A stretch of DNA of 55,679 nt from an uncultured Collinsella sp. (GTDB lineage: Bacteria; Actinomycetota; Coriobacteriia; Coriobacteriales; Coriobacteriaceae), in contig URPJ01000014.1 in the NCBI GenBank assembly GCA_900549745.1, forward strand, positions 1 to 55,679. Direction: 5' to 3'. Of this stretch, positions 31,010 through 39,639 are shown one piece after another. Every line of letters begins with the position of its first letter. The stretch's first letter is position 1. The notes under the pieces are model-generated. The model was not told the DNA's origin, searched no databases, and was given only the letters and a program-made list of their open reading frames with translations. Made by a program: the position numbers and the translations under genes.

Positions 31010-33733
31010 CTACTTCTTCTTTTTGCTTGGCATCGAGACCTTGATGCCTTGGGCGGACTTGGTCACGCGAGAGCGCTTGGCTCCGGCACTCTTCTTTTTC
31101 TTGGGCTGGGCCTGGGCCACGCCCTCGAGTGCGCGGGCCTCGGCCTCGCGAGCGGTGCGATCTTCGCGGCGCTGCGCCATGTCGGCGGCGACGCGCTTGG
31201 CAAAACGCTCGGCCGTCGAACCCGTCGAGCTCACCTTGCCGCCACCGCGACCCAGGTGGACGCGCACACCACGGCCAAAACCAGTTGCGGCATGACGACG
31301 ACGCGGCTTGAGCGAATCCATCATCGTGGCGAGCTTAAAGAACACCGAGCAGGTAAAGACCACGATAACAGCCAAGATAACCATCTGGCCCATCGACAGG
31401 TTGGCAATAGACAGCAGCTCCGGGAATCCGATAACGCCCACCAGGATGCCGGCGACTACAAACACAAAGAGCACCACACGTAAGGGCGTGAGAGGCTGCG
31501 AGATGCGCCAGATTAGGCTGACGCTCGCCGCGCACGACGTAAGCAGGCACATCGTAGACAGCGTGAGCTGGCTAAAGCCAAACACGCGCGCCACAAAGAT
31601 ATCGAGCGCCGCAGCCAAAATGACCGCAATCGACGCCGGCAGTGCACGCTTGAGTACGTTGCTCAAAAACGCACCCTTCACACGAGCATTGTTGGGCTCC
31701 AGGCCCAACACAAAGCCCGGCGCGCCGATGCAGAAGAAGTTGATGAGCGTCATCTGAATCGGCTCGAAAGGGTACGGCGGCAGCGCGATACACAGCGCCG
31801 CCAGGCCCATCGAGAACAGCGTCTTGGTCAGGAACAGTGAGGCCGAACGCTGCAGGTTGTTGATGGAGCGACGGCCCTCGGCCACCACGGCGGGCATCGA
31901 GGCAAAATCGTTGTCGACGAGTACGATTTCGGCCACATTACGCGCGGCATCGGAGCCGGCCGCCATGGCGACGGAGCAGTCGGCCTCCTTGAGCGCCAGC
32001 ACGTCGTTGACGCCGTCGCCCGTCATGGCCACGGTGTGCTCGCGGCGCTTGAGCGCCTGCACGAGCTCGCGCTTCTGCTGCGGGGTCACACGACCAAAGA
32101 CATGGTAGCGGTCCACTGCGGCATCGAGCTTGGCCGGCGTATCGAGCGTCGTGGCGTCCACATAAGCGTCCGCCCCCGGCACGCCCACCACGCGCGCGAT
32201 CGACGACACCGTACGCGGGTCGTCGCCGCTGATCACGTTGAGGGTCACGCCCTGCTCGTTAAAGTAGCCGATGGTCTCGGCCGCCGAGGTACGAATCTCG
32301 TCGCGGATGGTCACAAATCCCACGGGCTCGGCCTCGCCCACCATATCCCCATCGGGCGTAAAGCCGTCCACGCGCGCCACCACGAGCACGCGGCAGGTAT
32401 CGGCAAGCTCGGCGACACGGTTCTCGACCTGGGCAAACGCACGATCAGAGAGCACAAATTGCGCGGCGCCCATTACGTAGGAGCCCTGCGCAAAAGAAGC
32501 GCCGCTCCATTTTTTAGACGACGAGAATGGAATGACCGACAGCGGCTCGGACACCTCGACCGGGCGATCGGCGTAATAGTTGAGCAGCGCCTGGCAGGTC
32601 TCGTTGGCATCGGCCGAAGTCGCACGTGCCACGTTAGCCAGCGCAAAATCGAGCACTGTGGTATCGACGGGAACAGCCGCCTCGTCCGAGTCCACGCCAA
32701 AGCCAACACCCTCAACAGGCAGCGGATACGTGCCCTCGACCTCCATACGGCCCGACGTGATGGTGCCCGTCTTGTCCAGGCACAGCACGTCGACGCGAGC
32801 GAGTGTCTCGATGCAGTAGAGCTGCTGTGCCAGCACCTTGCGGCGGGCCAGGCGCACCGTGGCGATGGCGAGCACCGACGAAGTCAGCAGCACCAGGCCT
32901 TGCGGGATCATACCCAGCAGGGCGCCCACCGTGGACAGCAGCGCCGACGAAGGCACATGACCGGCCAACAGCTCAGAGAAGCACCACGAAAGCGCGCTAT
33001 CGCCCGGGGTTCCCGCGGCATCCCACAGCTCGCTCACACTCGAGGCAAACAACGCCAAACCGAGCGGGATCATGATGATGCTCGCAAAGCGCACGATGGC
33101 GTTAAGCGCGTTCATGATCTCGGAATTGACCTTTTTGACGTATTTGGCCTCGTTATTGATCTTAGCCACGTAGTTGTCGGCGCCGACATGGATCACGCGA
33201 GCGCGCAGCAGGCCCGAGTCGATAAAGCTGCCGCTCATGAGCTCGGAACCGGGCTGCTTCTTAATAAGGTCGCTCTCGCCCGTCAGCAGGCTCTCGTTCA
33301 CGAGCGCTTCGCCGGAAACCACCACGGCATCAGCGGGAATCTGGTCGCCGCGCCCCAGACGGATGATGTCGTCGAGCACGATCTGGTCCAAGTCGAGCTC
33401 CACCTCGGCACCGTCGCGCACCGCGATGGCCTTCTTGGAGGTCAGCAGCGTGAGCTTATCGACCATCTTCTTGGAACGCATGGATTGAATGACGCCAATG
33501 GCGGTATTGAGGAACACCACGAACAGGAACGTCAGATTCTTAAACGAACCGGTCAAAATGACCAGGAACGCCAAGATCACGTTGATCAAATTGAACAACG
33601 TGCAGAGGTTCTCGATGATGAGCTCTTTGACCGACTTGGTCTTGAGCTCCATGTTGCGGTTGATCTTACCGGCGGCGATGCGCTCCTCGACCTCGGCGGT
33701 CGAGAGTCCGCGCTCGATATCCGTTGCTGCCAT
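31010..33733 (-). CDS. Cation-translocating P-type ATPase (CtpE-like)
   Basis: A 907-residue P-type ATPase. The phosphorylation motif is CLDKTGTITSG, the actuator motif LLTGES, and the hinge MTGDGVNDVLALKEADCSVAM. Membrane helix 4 carries IPQGLVLLTSS in place of the PEGL of classic Ca2+ pumps; this and the N-terminal GLSTAEVEERIAAGKINRN resemble the CtpE/YfgQ group, some of which move Ca2+. The ion is inference. The ATG at 33733 fits family starts; GTG/ATG codons 12-15 bp further up are alternatives. The C-terminus is extended by about 100 Arg/Lys/Ala-rich residues ending in KKKK. Confidence 0.9.
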   Translation of the reverse strand: MAATDIERGLSTAEVEERIAAGKINRNMELKTKSVKELIIENLCTLFNLINVILAFLVILTGSFKNLTFLFVVFLNTAIGVIQSMRSKKMVDKLTLLTSKKAIAVRDGAEVELDLDQIVLDDIIRLGRGDQIPADAVVVSGEALVNESLLTGESDLIKKQPGSELMSGSFIDSGLLRARVIHVGADNYVAKINNEAKYVKKVNSEIMNALNAIVRFASIIMIPLGLALFASSVSELWDAAGTPGDSALSWCFSELLAGHVPSSALLSTVGALLGMIPQGLVLLTSSVLAIATVRLARRKVLAQQLYCIETLARVDVLCLDKTGTITSGRMEVEGTYPLPVEGVGFGVDSDEAAVPVDTTVLDFALANVARATSADANETCQALLNYYADRPVEVSEPLSVIPFSSSKKWSGASFAQGSYVMGAAQFVLSDRAFAQVENRVAELADTCRVLVVARVDGFTPDGDMVGEAEPVGFVTIRDEIRTSAAETIGYFNEQGVTLNVISGDDPRTVSSIARVVGVPGADAYVDATTLDTPAKLDAAVDRYHVFGRVTPQQKRELVQALKRREHTVAMTGDGVNDVLALKEADCSVAMAAGSDAARNVAEIVLVDNDFASMPAVVAEGRRSINNLQRSASLFLTKTLFSMGLAALCIALPPYPFEPIQMTLINFFCIGAPGFVLGLEPNNARVKGAFLSNVLKRALPASIAVILAAALDIFVARVFGFSQLTLSTMCLLTSCAASVSLIWRISQPLTPLRVVLFVFVVAGILVGVIGFPELLSIANLSMGQMVILAVIVVFTCSVFFKLATMMDSLKPRRRHAATGFGRGVRVHLGRGGGKVSSTGSTAERFAKRVAADMAQRREDRTAREAEARALEGVAQAQPKKKKSAGAKRSRVTKSAQGIKVSMPSKKKK

Positions 33734-33764
33734 ACCACGTCCCATCACGTCGCGTCGGTATAAG

Positions 33765-33798
33765 AAAAACCGCCCGGACCATGCGAGGTTCGGACGGT
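33765..33798 (-). terminator. Terminator of tRNA-Arg(CCG)
   Basis: On the minus strand ACCGTCCG pairs with CGGGCGGT (one G-U) and is followed by TTTTTC, directly downstream of the tRNA 3' end and upstream of the ATPase gene. Confidence 0.75.
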
Positions 33799-33809
33799 CT
33801 TACGTTCGA

Positions 33810-33886
33810 TGGTGCCCCATGTTGGATTCGAACCAACGGCCTTCTGCTCCGGAGGCAGACGCTCTAATCCCCTGAGCTAATAGGGC
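33810..33886 (-). tRNA. tRNA-Arg (anticodon CCG)
   Basis: A 77-nt cloverleaf with encoded CCA. The acceptor stem is GCCCTAT/ATGGGGC with one G-U pair, the D-arm is GCTC...GAGC, the anticodon loop CTCCGGA has anticodon CCG reading CGG codons, and the T-arm is GTTGG-TTCGAAT-CCAAC. It is read on the minus strand with its own terminator. CGG reading is a target of TrmD, whose gene is in this window. Confidence 0.97.
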
Positions 33887-33978
33887 CAACGGTTGGCATT
33901 ATACCCAAGTGCACCACGGGCTATCAAAATAAAAGAAAAAGCTTTGCAATTCCGAGGAAGACGAGCCGCAACGGCCCA

Positions 33979-34012
33979 CTTTAGAAGGCAAAAGCGAGTC
34001 AGATAGTATAAA
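33979..34012 (+). promoter_or_regulatory. Candidate promoter of the aro operon
   Basis: A TAGTAT hexamer near 34007-34012 has TTTAGA about 18 bp upstream. The transcript would begin near 34018 and include the leader hairpin at 34033-34057. The hexamers are only moderate matches to consensus. Confidence 0.35.
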
Positions 34013-34032
34013 CTCTCATGCACCATATATAC

Positions 34033-34057
34033 ACGGCTCGCATTGCGGGCCGTTTTT
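34033..34057 (+). terminator. Leader terminator (attenuator candidate) upstream of aroF
   Basis: ACGGCTCGC-ATT-GCGGGCCGT forms a 9-bp stem with one G-U pair, followed at once by a run of T. It lies between the candidate promoter and the aroF start, so read-through must be controlled. A short frame begins at the ATG at 34018, reads through the hairpin and contains Tyr and Phe codons; whether it is a leader peptide is uncertain. Confidence 0.62.
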
Positions 34058-34090
34058 GCAAAAGTTATCCATCGAGGTGAGAGGCACACC

Positions 34091-35113
34091 ATGATTGCAA
34101 TTTTAAAGCAGAGCGCCAGCGACGAGGCCGTCGGCCATATCGTCAGCTGGATTGAGAAAAAGGGCCTGAAGACCGATGTCTCGCGCGGCGAGAATGAGAC
34201 GATCATCGGCCTGGTGGGCGATACGACCAAGATCGACCCGTTTCTGCTCGAGTCCATGGATGTCGTCGAGCGCGTGCAGCGCGTCTCCGAGCCGTTTAAG
34301 CGTGCCAACCGCAAGTTCCACCCCGAGGACTCCGTCATCGACTGCGGTCACAGCGTCAAGATCGGCGGCGACCAGTTCCAGGTCATCGCCGGCCCGTGCT
34401 CAGTCGAGGGCGATAACCTCATCCGCATCGCCCGCCGCGTGAAGGCCGCCGGCGCCACGATGCTGCGCGGCGGTGCCTACAAGCCCCGCACCTCCCCCTA
34501 CGCCTACCAGGGCATGGGCCCTGCCGGCCTCGACCTGCTGTGCGAGGCGTCTGCCGAGCTCGACATGCCGATCGTCACCGAGATCATGGACCCACGCGAC
34601 GTGCAGGTCTTCCTTGACAAGAAGATTGACGTCATGCAGATCGGCGCCCGCAACGCCCAGAACTTCCCCCTGCTCAAGGAAGTCGGCAAGACCCAGACCC
34701 CGATTCTGCTCAAGCGCGGCATGTCCGGCACGATCGACGAGCTGCTCATGGCAGCCGAGTACATCATGAGCGAGGGCAACGACAACGTCATCCTGTGCGA
34801 GCGCGGCATCCGCACCTTCGAGACCCGCACCCGCAACACCTTCGACCTCAACGCCGTGCCGGTGCTGCACCACCTGTCGCACCTGCCCGTTGTCGCCGAC
34901 CCCAGCCACGCCACCGGCTACACCCGCTACGTTGAGCCCATGGCGCTCGCCGCGACCGCCTGCGGTGCCAACGGCCTGGAGATCGAGGTCCACGACGAGC
35001 CGAGCCGCGCCTGGTCCGACGGCGCCCAGGCCCTCACCCCCGATCAGTTCGACGACACCATGCGCCGTATCCGAGCCATCCGCGAGGTTGTCTGCCAAGA
35101 GACCATGGAGTAG
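34091..35113 (+). CDS. aroF: 3-deoxy-7-phosphoheptulonate synthase (DAHP synthase, type I-beta)
   Basis: A 340-residue enzyme condensing PEP and erythrose 4-phosphate, the first shikimate step. An N-terminal ferredoxin-like regulatory domain of about 75 residues (MIAILKQSASDEAVG...) precedes the barrel. The barrel motifs include AGPCSVEGDN, GAYKPRTSPYAYQG, QIGARNAQNF and PVVADPSHATG. This architecture is usually feedback-inhibited by Tyr or Phe through the N-terminal domain. The start at 34091 has a GAGGTGAGAGG site; the frame is open upstream to 34043 without homology. It heads the eight-gene aro operon. Confidence 0.97.
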   Translation: MIAILKQSASDEAVGHIVSWIEKKGLKTDVSRGENETIIGLVGDTTKIDPFLLESMDVVERVQRVSEPFKRANRKFHPEDSVIDCGHSVKIGGDQFQVIAGPCSVEGDNLIRIARRVKAAGATMLRGGAYKPRTSPYAYQGMGPAGLDLLCEASAELDMPIVTEIMDPRDVQVFLDKKIDVMQIGARNAQNFPLLKEVGKTQTPILLKRGMSGTIDELLMAAEYIMSEGNDNVILCERGIRTFETRTRNTFDLNAVPVLHHLSHLPVVADPSHATGYTRYVEPMALAATACGANGLEIEVHDEPSRAWSDGAQALTPDQFDDTMRRIRAIREVVCQETME

Positions 35114-35116
35114 CCC

Positions 35117-36031
35117 ATGGGTACGGTGAGAAACGCGCGCGTTAACCAGGGCGGCCCTAAGTGCGCCGGCATCGTCGGCCTTGGCCTCATCGGTGGCAGT
35201 TTTGCCCGCGGCTATGCGCAGGCGGGCGTCCGCGTGCTGGCCTGGGACCCCGATGACGATGTCATGACGGCCGCCAGCATGGGCACTGTCGCCGGAGAGC
35301 TCAACGACAAGACACTCGGCGAATGCGACATCATCGTCCTGGCCTGCTACCCCGAGGCCTGCATCGAGTGGCTCGAGGCGCATTCACAGGCACTCGCCGA
35401 TGCCACCGACACCGAGGCCATCATGGGCCCCGTGGTGATCGACACGGTGGGCGTCAAGGGCATCGTGTGCGAGCGCGCCTTTGAGCTTGCCCGCGAGCAC
35501 GGCTTTTACTTTGTGGGTGCGCACCCCATGGCGGGCACCCAGTTCTCGGGCTACGCTAACTCTCGTGCCGACCTGTTCCAGGGCGCCCCGCTGGTGCTCG
35601 TACCGCCCGCGGTAGACGATGCGCTCAAGCTGGAGCTTTTGGGCCAGGTGCGCGAGATGGTGCGCCCCTTGGGCTTTGGCAAGTTCAGCGTGACCAGCGC
35701 CGCCGAGCACGACCGCGTCATCGCCTTCACGAGCCAGCTTGCGCACGTGGTATCCAACGCCTACGTCAAAAGCCCCACCGCCCAGGTTCACCACGGCTTT
35801 TCGGCCGGTAGCTACCGCGATCTCACCCGCGTGGCGCACCTCAACCCGCAAATGTGGTCCGAGCTCATGATCGACGACGCCGACGCGCTCGCCTTCGAGA
35901 TCGACCATCTGATCGAGTCGCTCGGCGCCTACAGCCGTGCGCTCAAGGACCGCGACCAGCGCTATCTGGAGAATCTCCTTGCCGAGGGCGACCGCATTAA
36001 GCGCGCACTCGACGACGAGGCCTCCCACTAG
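35117..36031 (+). CDS. tyrA: Prephenate dehydrogenase
   Basis: A 304-residue NAD(P)-dependent enzyme converting prephenate to 4-hydroxyphenylpyruvate on the way to tyrosine. The Rossmann motif is GLGLIGGSF near residue 21, and the catalytic region is FVGAHPMAGTQFSGYANSR. The helical dimerisation domain includes HDRVIAFTSQLAHVVSNA. No ACT domain is attached. It is 3 bp after aroF. Confidence 0.95.
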   Translation: MGTVRNARVNQGGPKCAGIVGLGLIGGSFARGYAQAGVRVLAWDPDDDVMTAASMGTVAGELNDKTLGECDIIVLACYPEACIEWLEAHSQALADATDTEAIMGPVVIDTVGVKGIVCERAFELAREHGFYFVGAHPMAGTQFSGYANSRADLFQGAPLVLVPPAVDDALKLELLGQVREMVRPLGFGKFSVTSAAEHDRVIAFTSQLAHVVSNAYVKSPTAQVHHGFSAGSYRDLTRVAHLNPQMWSELMIDDADALAFEIDHLIESLGAYSRALKDRDQRYLENLLAEGDRIKRALDDEASH

Positions 36032-36067
36032 ACCACCTATCACGCCAGGTCGAAAGGACCATAGCTT

Positions 36068-37174
36068 ATGGCGATTACCATCGATATCGACACTGCACGC
36101 CCCTACCAGGTGCATGTTGGCACGTTTTTGCTGGAACAGGCGGGACCGCTCGTGCGCGCCACTGCCGGCGGCACCAAGGCCGTCATCGTGACGGACACCA
36201 ACGTGGGCCCGCTTTACCAGATGCCCGTTAAGCAGAGCCTGGAGGCGTCAGGCTACGAGGTGAGCATCTGCACCTTCGAGGCCGGCGAGGCCCATAAGCG
36301 CGCCGAAACCTATGTTGCCATTTTGGAGTTTGTGGCCGAGCACGAGCTTTCGCGCTCCGACGTTATCGTGGCGCTCGGCGGCGGCGTCGTGGGCGACGTG
36401 ACGGGCTTTGTGGCCGCCACCTACATGCGCGGCTGCAAGTTTGTGCAGATCCCGACGAGCCTGCTCGCCATGGTGGATTCGTCGGTGGGTGGCAAGACCG
36501 CCATCGACCTGGCTGCCGGCAAGAACCTGGCCGGCGCCTTTTGGCAGCCGAATGTGGTTATCGCCGACGTGGGGTGCCTGGCCACCCTCACGCCCGAGCA
36601 GTTCGCCGACGGCTGTGGCGAGGTCGTCAAGCACGCCGTGATCGCCGACCCAGAGCTTTTCGCCGAGCTGGAGAAGACCCCGCTCACGCTGGAGCTGCTC
36701 AACCGCGATGTGGCCCGCGTAGCGCTCATCATCGCCCGCAATATCGACATCAAGCGCGCCGTGGTCGTCGCCGACGAGCGCGAAACCAACCAGCGCAAGC
36801 TCCTCAACTTTGGACACAGCGCCGGACACGCCGTCGAGGCCTGCGAGCACTTTGAGCTCGGACACGGCAACTGCATTTCGATCGGCATGGGTATCATCAC
36901 GCGCGCCGCGGCCCTGCACGGCGTTTGCGATGCTGCACTGCCCGGTCGTATTGAGGAGCTCTGCGCCCGCCATGGCCTCAAGACCCGCTGCGACCAAGAT
37001 GCCGACGCCATCTTTGCCGAGGCGCTCCACGACAAGAAGCGCGCGGGCGACACCATCGACCTGGTGATTCCGCACGGCATTGGCCGCTGCTACATCGACC
37101 GCACGCCGCTTTCCACTTTCCACGAACTCATTGCCGAGGGCCTCGGCCAGAAGGGAGACGCATCCGCATGCTAG
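36068..37174 (+). CDS. aroB: 3-dehydroquinate synthase
   Basis: A 368-residue NAD- and metal-dependent enzyme converting DAHP to 3-dehydroquinate. It shows the family motifs ALGGGVVGDVTGFVAATYMRG, QIPTSLLAMVDSSVGGKTAID, GKNLAGAFWQP, and the metal ligands in GEVVKHAVI and LNFGHSAGHAVE. A GAAAGGACC site precedes the ATG. It overlaps aroA by 7 bp, which suggests translational coupling. Confidence 0.98.
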   Translation: MAITIDIDTARPYQVHVGTFLLEQAGPLVRATAGGTKAVIVTDTNVGPLYQMPVKQSLEASGYEVSICTFEAGEAHKRAETYVAILEFVAEHELSRSDVIVALGGGVVGDVTGFVAATYMRGCKFVQIPTSLLAMVDSSVGGKTAIDLAAGKNLAGAFWQPNVVIADVGCLATLTPEQFADGCGEVVKHAVIADPELFAELEKTPLTLELLNRDVARVALIIARNIDIKRAVVVADERETNQRKLLNFGHSAGHAVEACEHFELGHGNCISIGMGIITRAAALHGVCDAALPGRIEELCARHGLKTRCDQDADAIFAEALHDKKRAGDTIDLVIPHGIGRCYIDRTPLSTFHELIAEGLGQKGDASAC

Positions 37175-38487
37175 CCCGCATCACCCCCTCCCCGCTCAAG
37201 GGCACCGTTCCCGCGATCGCGTCCAAGTCGATGGCGCATCGCCTCATCATCTGCGCTGCGCTTGCCAACGGCGAGACGCACGTTACCTGCAACACCACCT
37301 GCGCCGACATCGAGGCCACGGTGCGCTGCCTTACGGCCCTGGGTGCTCGCATCGAGACCGTCGAGGACGGCTTCCAGGTCCACCCCACTATGAAGAGCAT
37401 TGAGTTTGGCCTGCTCAAGGCACTTGCCGGCGGAACGCTTGACTGCGGCGAAAGCGGCTCCACGCTCCGCTTTATGTTGCCCGTCGCCTGCGCGCTGGGC
37501 GCAGAAGCAACTTTTGTGGGTCAGGGACGCTTGGGCGCCCGCCCGCTGTCCCCGCTCTCGGACGAGATCATCGCCGCCGGCTGCGACCTGCAGGGTCTGG
37601 GCGGTTTTCCGCTCAAGACAAGCGGCCGCATGCGCCCGGGCACCTTTGTGCTGCCGGGCAACGTGAGCTCGCAGTATATCTCGGGCCTGCTGCTGGCGGC
37701 CCCGTTGCTCGCCCAGCCCTCCTGTGTGCAGGTGACCGGCCTCATTGAGAGCCGCCCCTACATCAACCTAACAATCCAGGCCATGAAGGCCTTTGGCGTT
37801 GAGGTCAACGTCGAGCGCATTCCCGCCAAGGACGGTCAGCCCGAGGTCACGAACTTCCGCGTGAGCAGTGGCTCGTACCGCACGCCCGGCAGCGTGGCCG
37901 TCGAGGGCGACTGGTCCAACGCCGCCTTTTGGTTGTGCGCTGGCGCCATCGGCACCGACCCCATCACCGTGGAGGGCGTGTCGCTGAGCTCCGCGCAGGG
38001 CGACCGCAACGTGCTTGCCGCGCTTTCGCGCTTTGGCGCCCGCATCGTGCGCTCCACCAACGCCGCCACCGTGCAGTCCGACAAGCTCGCCGGCTTTGAG
38101 ATGAGCGCCCACGACATTCCCGACCTGGTACCCGTTATCTCGGCCGTGGCCTCGCTGGCTCAGGGCCGCACGTTCATCCGTGACTGTGCGCGCCTGCGCA
38201 TCAAGGAATCTGACCGTCTGGTCACCACCACCCGCGAGCTCACCGCGCTGGGCGCACAGGTGCGCATCGCCGGTGACGACCTCATCATCAAGGGTGTCGA
38301 TGCCTTCACCGGCGGCGAGGTCGATTCGCACAACGACCACCGCATCGCCATGATGGCTGCCATCGCTGCGAGCCGCGCCACTGGCGAAGTTGTGATCCAC
38401 GGCGCCGAGGCCGTCAACAAGTCCTATCCCGATTTCTTTGACCACTACCGCCTGCTGGGCGGCAAGGTCACGCTCGAGGAGGAATAG
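37168..38487 (+). CDS. aroA: 3-phosphoshikimate 1-carboxyvinyltransferase (EPSP synthase)
   Basis: A 439-residue enzyme joining PEP and shikimate 3-phosphate. Visible motifs are SKSMAHRLIICAAL near the start, GTLDCGESGSTLRFMLPVA, VEGDWSNAAFWL, CARLRIKESDRL and NDHRIAMMAA. The PEP-binding region has Gly-Glu-Ser-Gly-Ser-Thr instead of a canonical 'NAGT' loop, pointing to a class II-like enzyme; this type often tolerates glyphosate, but that is inference. It is directly followed by aroC (1 bp apart). Confidence 0.97.
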   Translation: MLARITPSPLKGTVPAIASKSMAHRLIICAALANGETHVTCNTTCADIEATVRCLTALGARIETVEDGFQVHPTMKSIEFGLLKALAGGTLDCGESGSTLRFMLPVACALGAEATFVGQGRLGARPLSPLSDEIIAAGCDLQGLGGFPLKTSGRMRPGTFVLPGNVSSQYISGLLLAAPLLAQPSCVQVTGLIESRPYINLTIQAMKAFGVEVNVERIPAKDGQPEVTNFRVSSGSYRTPGSVAVEGDWSNAAFWLCAGAIGTDPITVEGVSLSSAQGDRNVLAALSRFGARIVRSTNAATVQSDKLAGFEMSAHDIPDLVPVISAVASLAQGRTFIRDCARLRIKESDRLVTTTRELTALGAQVRIAGDDLIIKGVDAFTGGEVDSHNDHRIAMMAAIAASRATGEVVIHGAEAVNKSYPDFFDHYRLLGGKVTLEEE

Positions 38488-38488
38488 C

Positions 38489-39586
38489 ATGTCCTCGACC
38501 TTTGGCAACGTCTTGCATCTGAGTATCTTTGGCCAGTCGCACTCCCCCGCTATCGGCTGCTCACTCGACGGCATTCCTGCCGGTATTGCCGTTGACCAGG
38601 AGCAGCTGCAGGCCTTTTTGGACCGTCGTGCCCCCGGTCGCGACGAGACCGCAACCAAGCGCCACGAGGCCGACGCCGCGCATATCATTGCCGGCGTGGT
38701 CGATGGACATACCACCGGCGCGCCCATTGCCGCGATTATCGAGAACACCAACACGCGCTCCAATGATTACTCCGAGCTGCGCTGCAAGCCCCGTCCCGGA
38801 CATGCGGACTTCCCCGCGCGCATGAAGTATCACAACATGCACGATGTTGCTGGTGGCGGGCATTTTTCCGGCCGCCTAACGGCACCCTTATGCATCGCCG
38901 GCGGCATTGCGCTACAGGCACTCGAGGCCCGCGGCATTCAGGTCATGGCGCACGCCGCGCAGATCGGCGGCATCTCCGACCTGCCGATGGACGATATGGT
39001 CTATCGAGAGGCCGACCGCAAGGCGATCCTTACGAACGACCTGCCGTGCATTGACGCCGCCGCAGCCGGCCGCATGCGCGAGGAGATTCTGGCCGCGCGC
39101 GATGAACTCGACAGCATCGGCGGCATCGTGGAGTGCGGCATTTACGGGCTTCCCACGGGCATCGGCGACCCCATGTTCGACGGCATCGAGAACCGCATCG
39201 CGCAAATCGCGTTTGGCATTCCCGCCGTAAAGGGCGTGGAGTTTGGCATGGGCTTTGCCGTGGCCGCCATGCGCGGCAGCGAGAACAACGATCCATATCG
39301 CATCGATGCCGAGACCGGCGAAATCGAGGTCGAGTCCAATAACGCCGGCGGCATCCTGGGCGGTATTTCGACCGGCGCGCCCGTCATGTGGCGCATGGCC
39401 GTAAAGCCGACGCCCTCAATTGGCCGCGAGCAGCAGACCGTAGACATGGACGCTATGGAAAATGCCGAGCTCTCGGTGCACGGCCGTCACGATCCCTGCA
39501 TCGTCCCCCGAGCCGTCCCCGTAGCCGAGGCAGCCGCGGCGCTCGCCATCTGGGACGCTCTCCTCGAGGACGTCGCCCAGCTCTAA
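38489..39586 (+). CDS. aroC: Chorismate synthase
   Basis: A 365-residue FMN-dependent enzyme making chorismate from EPSP. Motifs are FGNVLHLSIFGQSHSPAIG at the N-terminus, RPGHADFPARMKYHNMHDVAGGGHFSGR in two parts, and GVEFGMGFAVAAMRGSENND. The start at 38489 overlaps nothing and sits right after the aroA stop with a GAGGAGG site inside aroA; an earlier in-frame ATG at 38438 is within aroA and lacks homology. Confidence 0.97.
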   Translation: MSSTFGNVLHLSIFGQSHSPAIGCSLDGIPAGIAVDQEQLQAFLDRRAPGRDETATKRHEADAAHIIAGVVDGHTTGAPIAAIIENTNTRSNDYSELRCKPRPGHADFPARMKYHNMHDVAGGGHFSGRLTAPLCIAGGIALQALEARGIQVMAHAAQIGGISDLPMDDMVYREADRKAILTNDLPCIDAAAAGRMREEILAARDELDSIGGIVECGIYGLPTGIGDPMFDGIENRIAQIAFGIPAVKGVEFGMGFAVAAMRGSENNDPYRIDAETGEIEVESNNAGGILGGISTGAPVMWRMAVKPTPSIGREQQTVDMDAMENAELSVHGRHDPCIVPRAVPVAEAAAALAIWDALLEDVAQL

Positions 39587-39639
39587 CCCGACTCACCTGG
39601 GTTGCCTGTCAACTCAGCCGTTACGTGAAAGGGGCCTCC

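Noticed and set aside
32036..33763. 575-residue plus-strand open frame
   Set aside because: It is antisense to the P-type ATPase; His/Arg-rich shadow composition.
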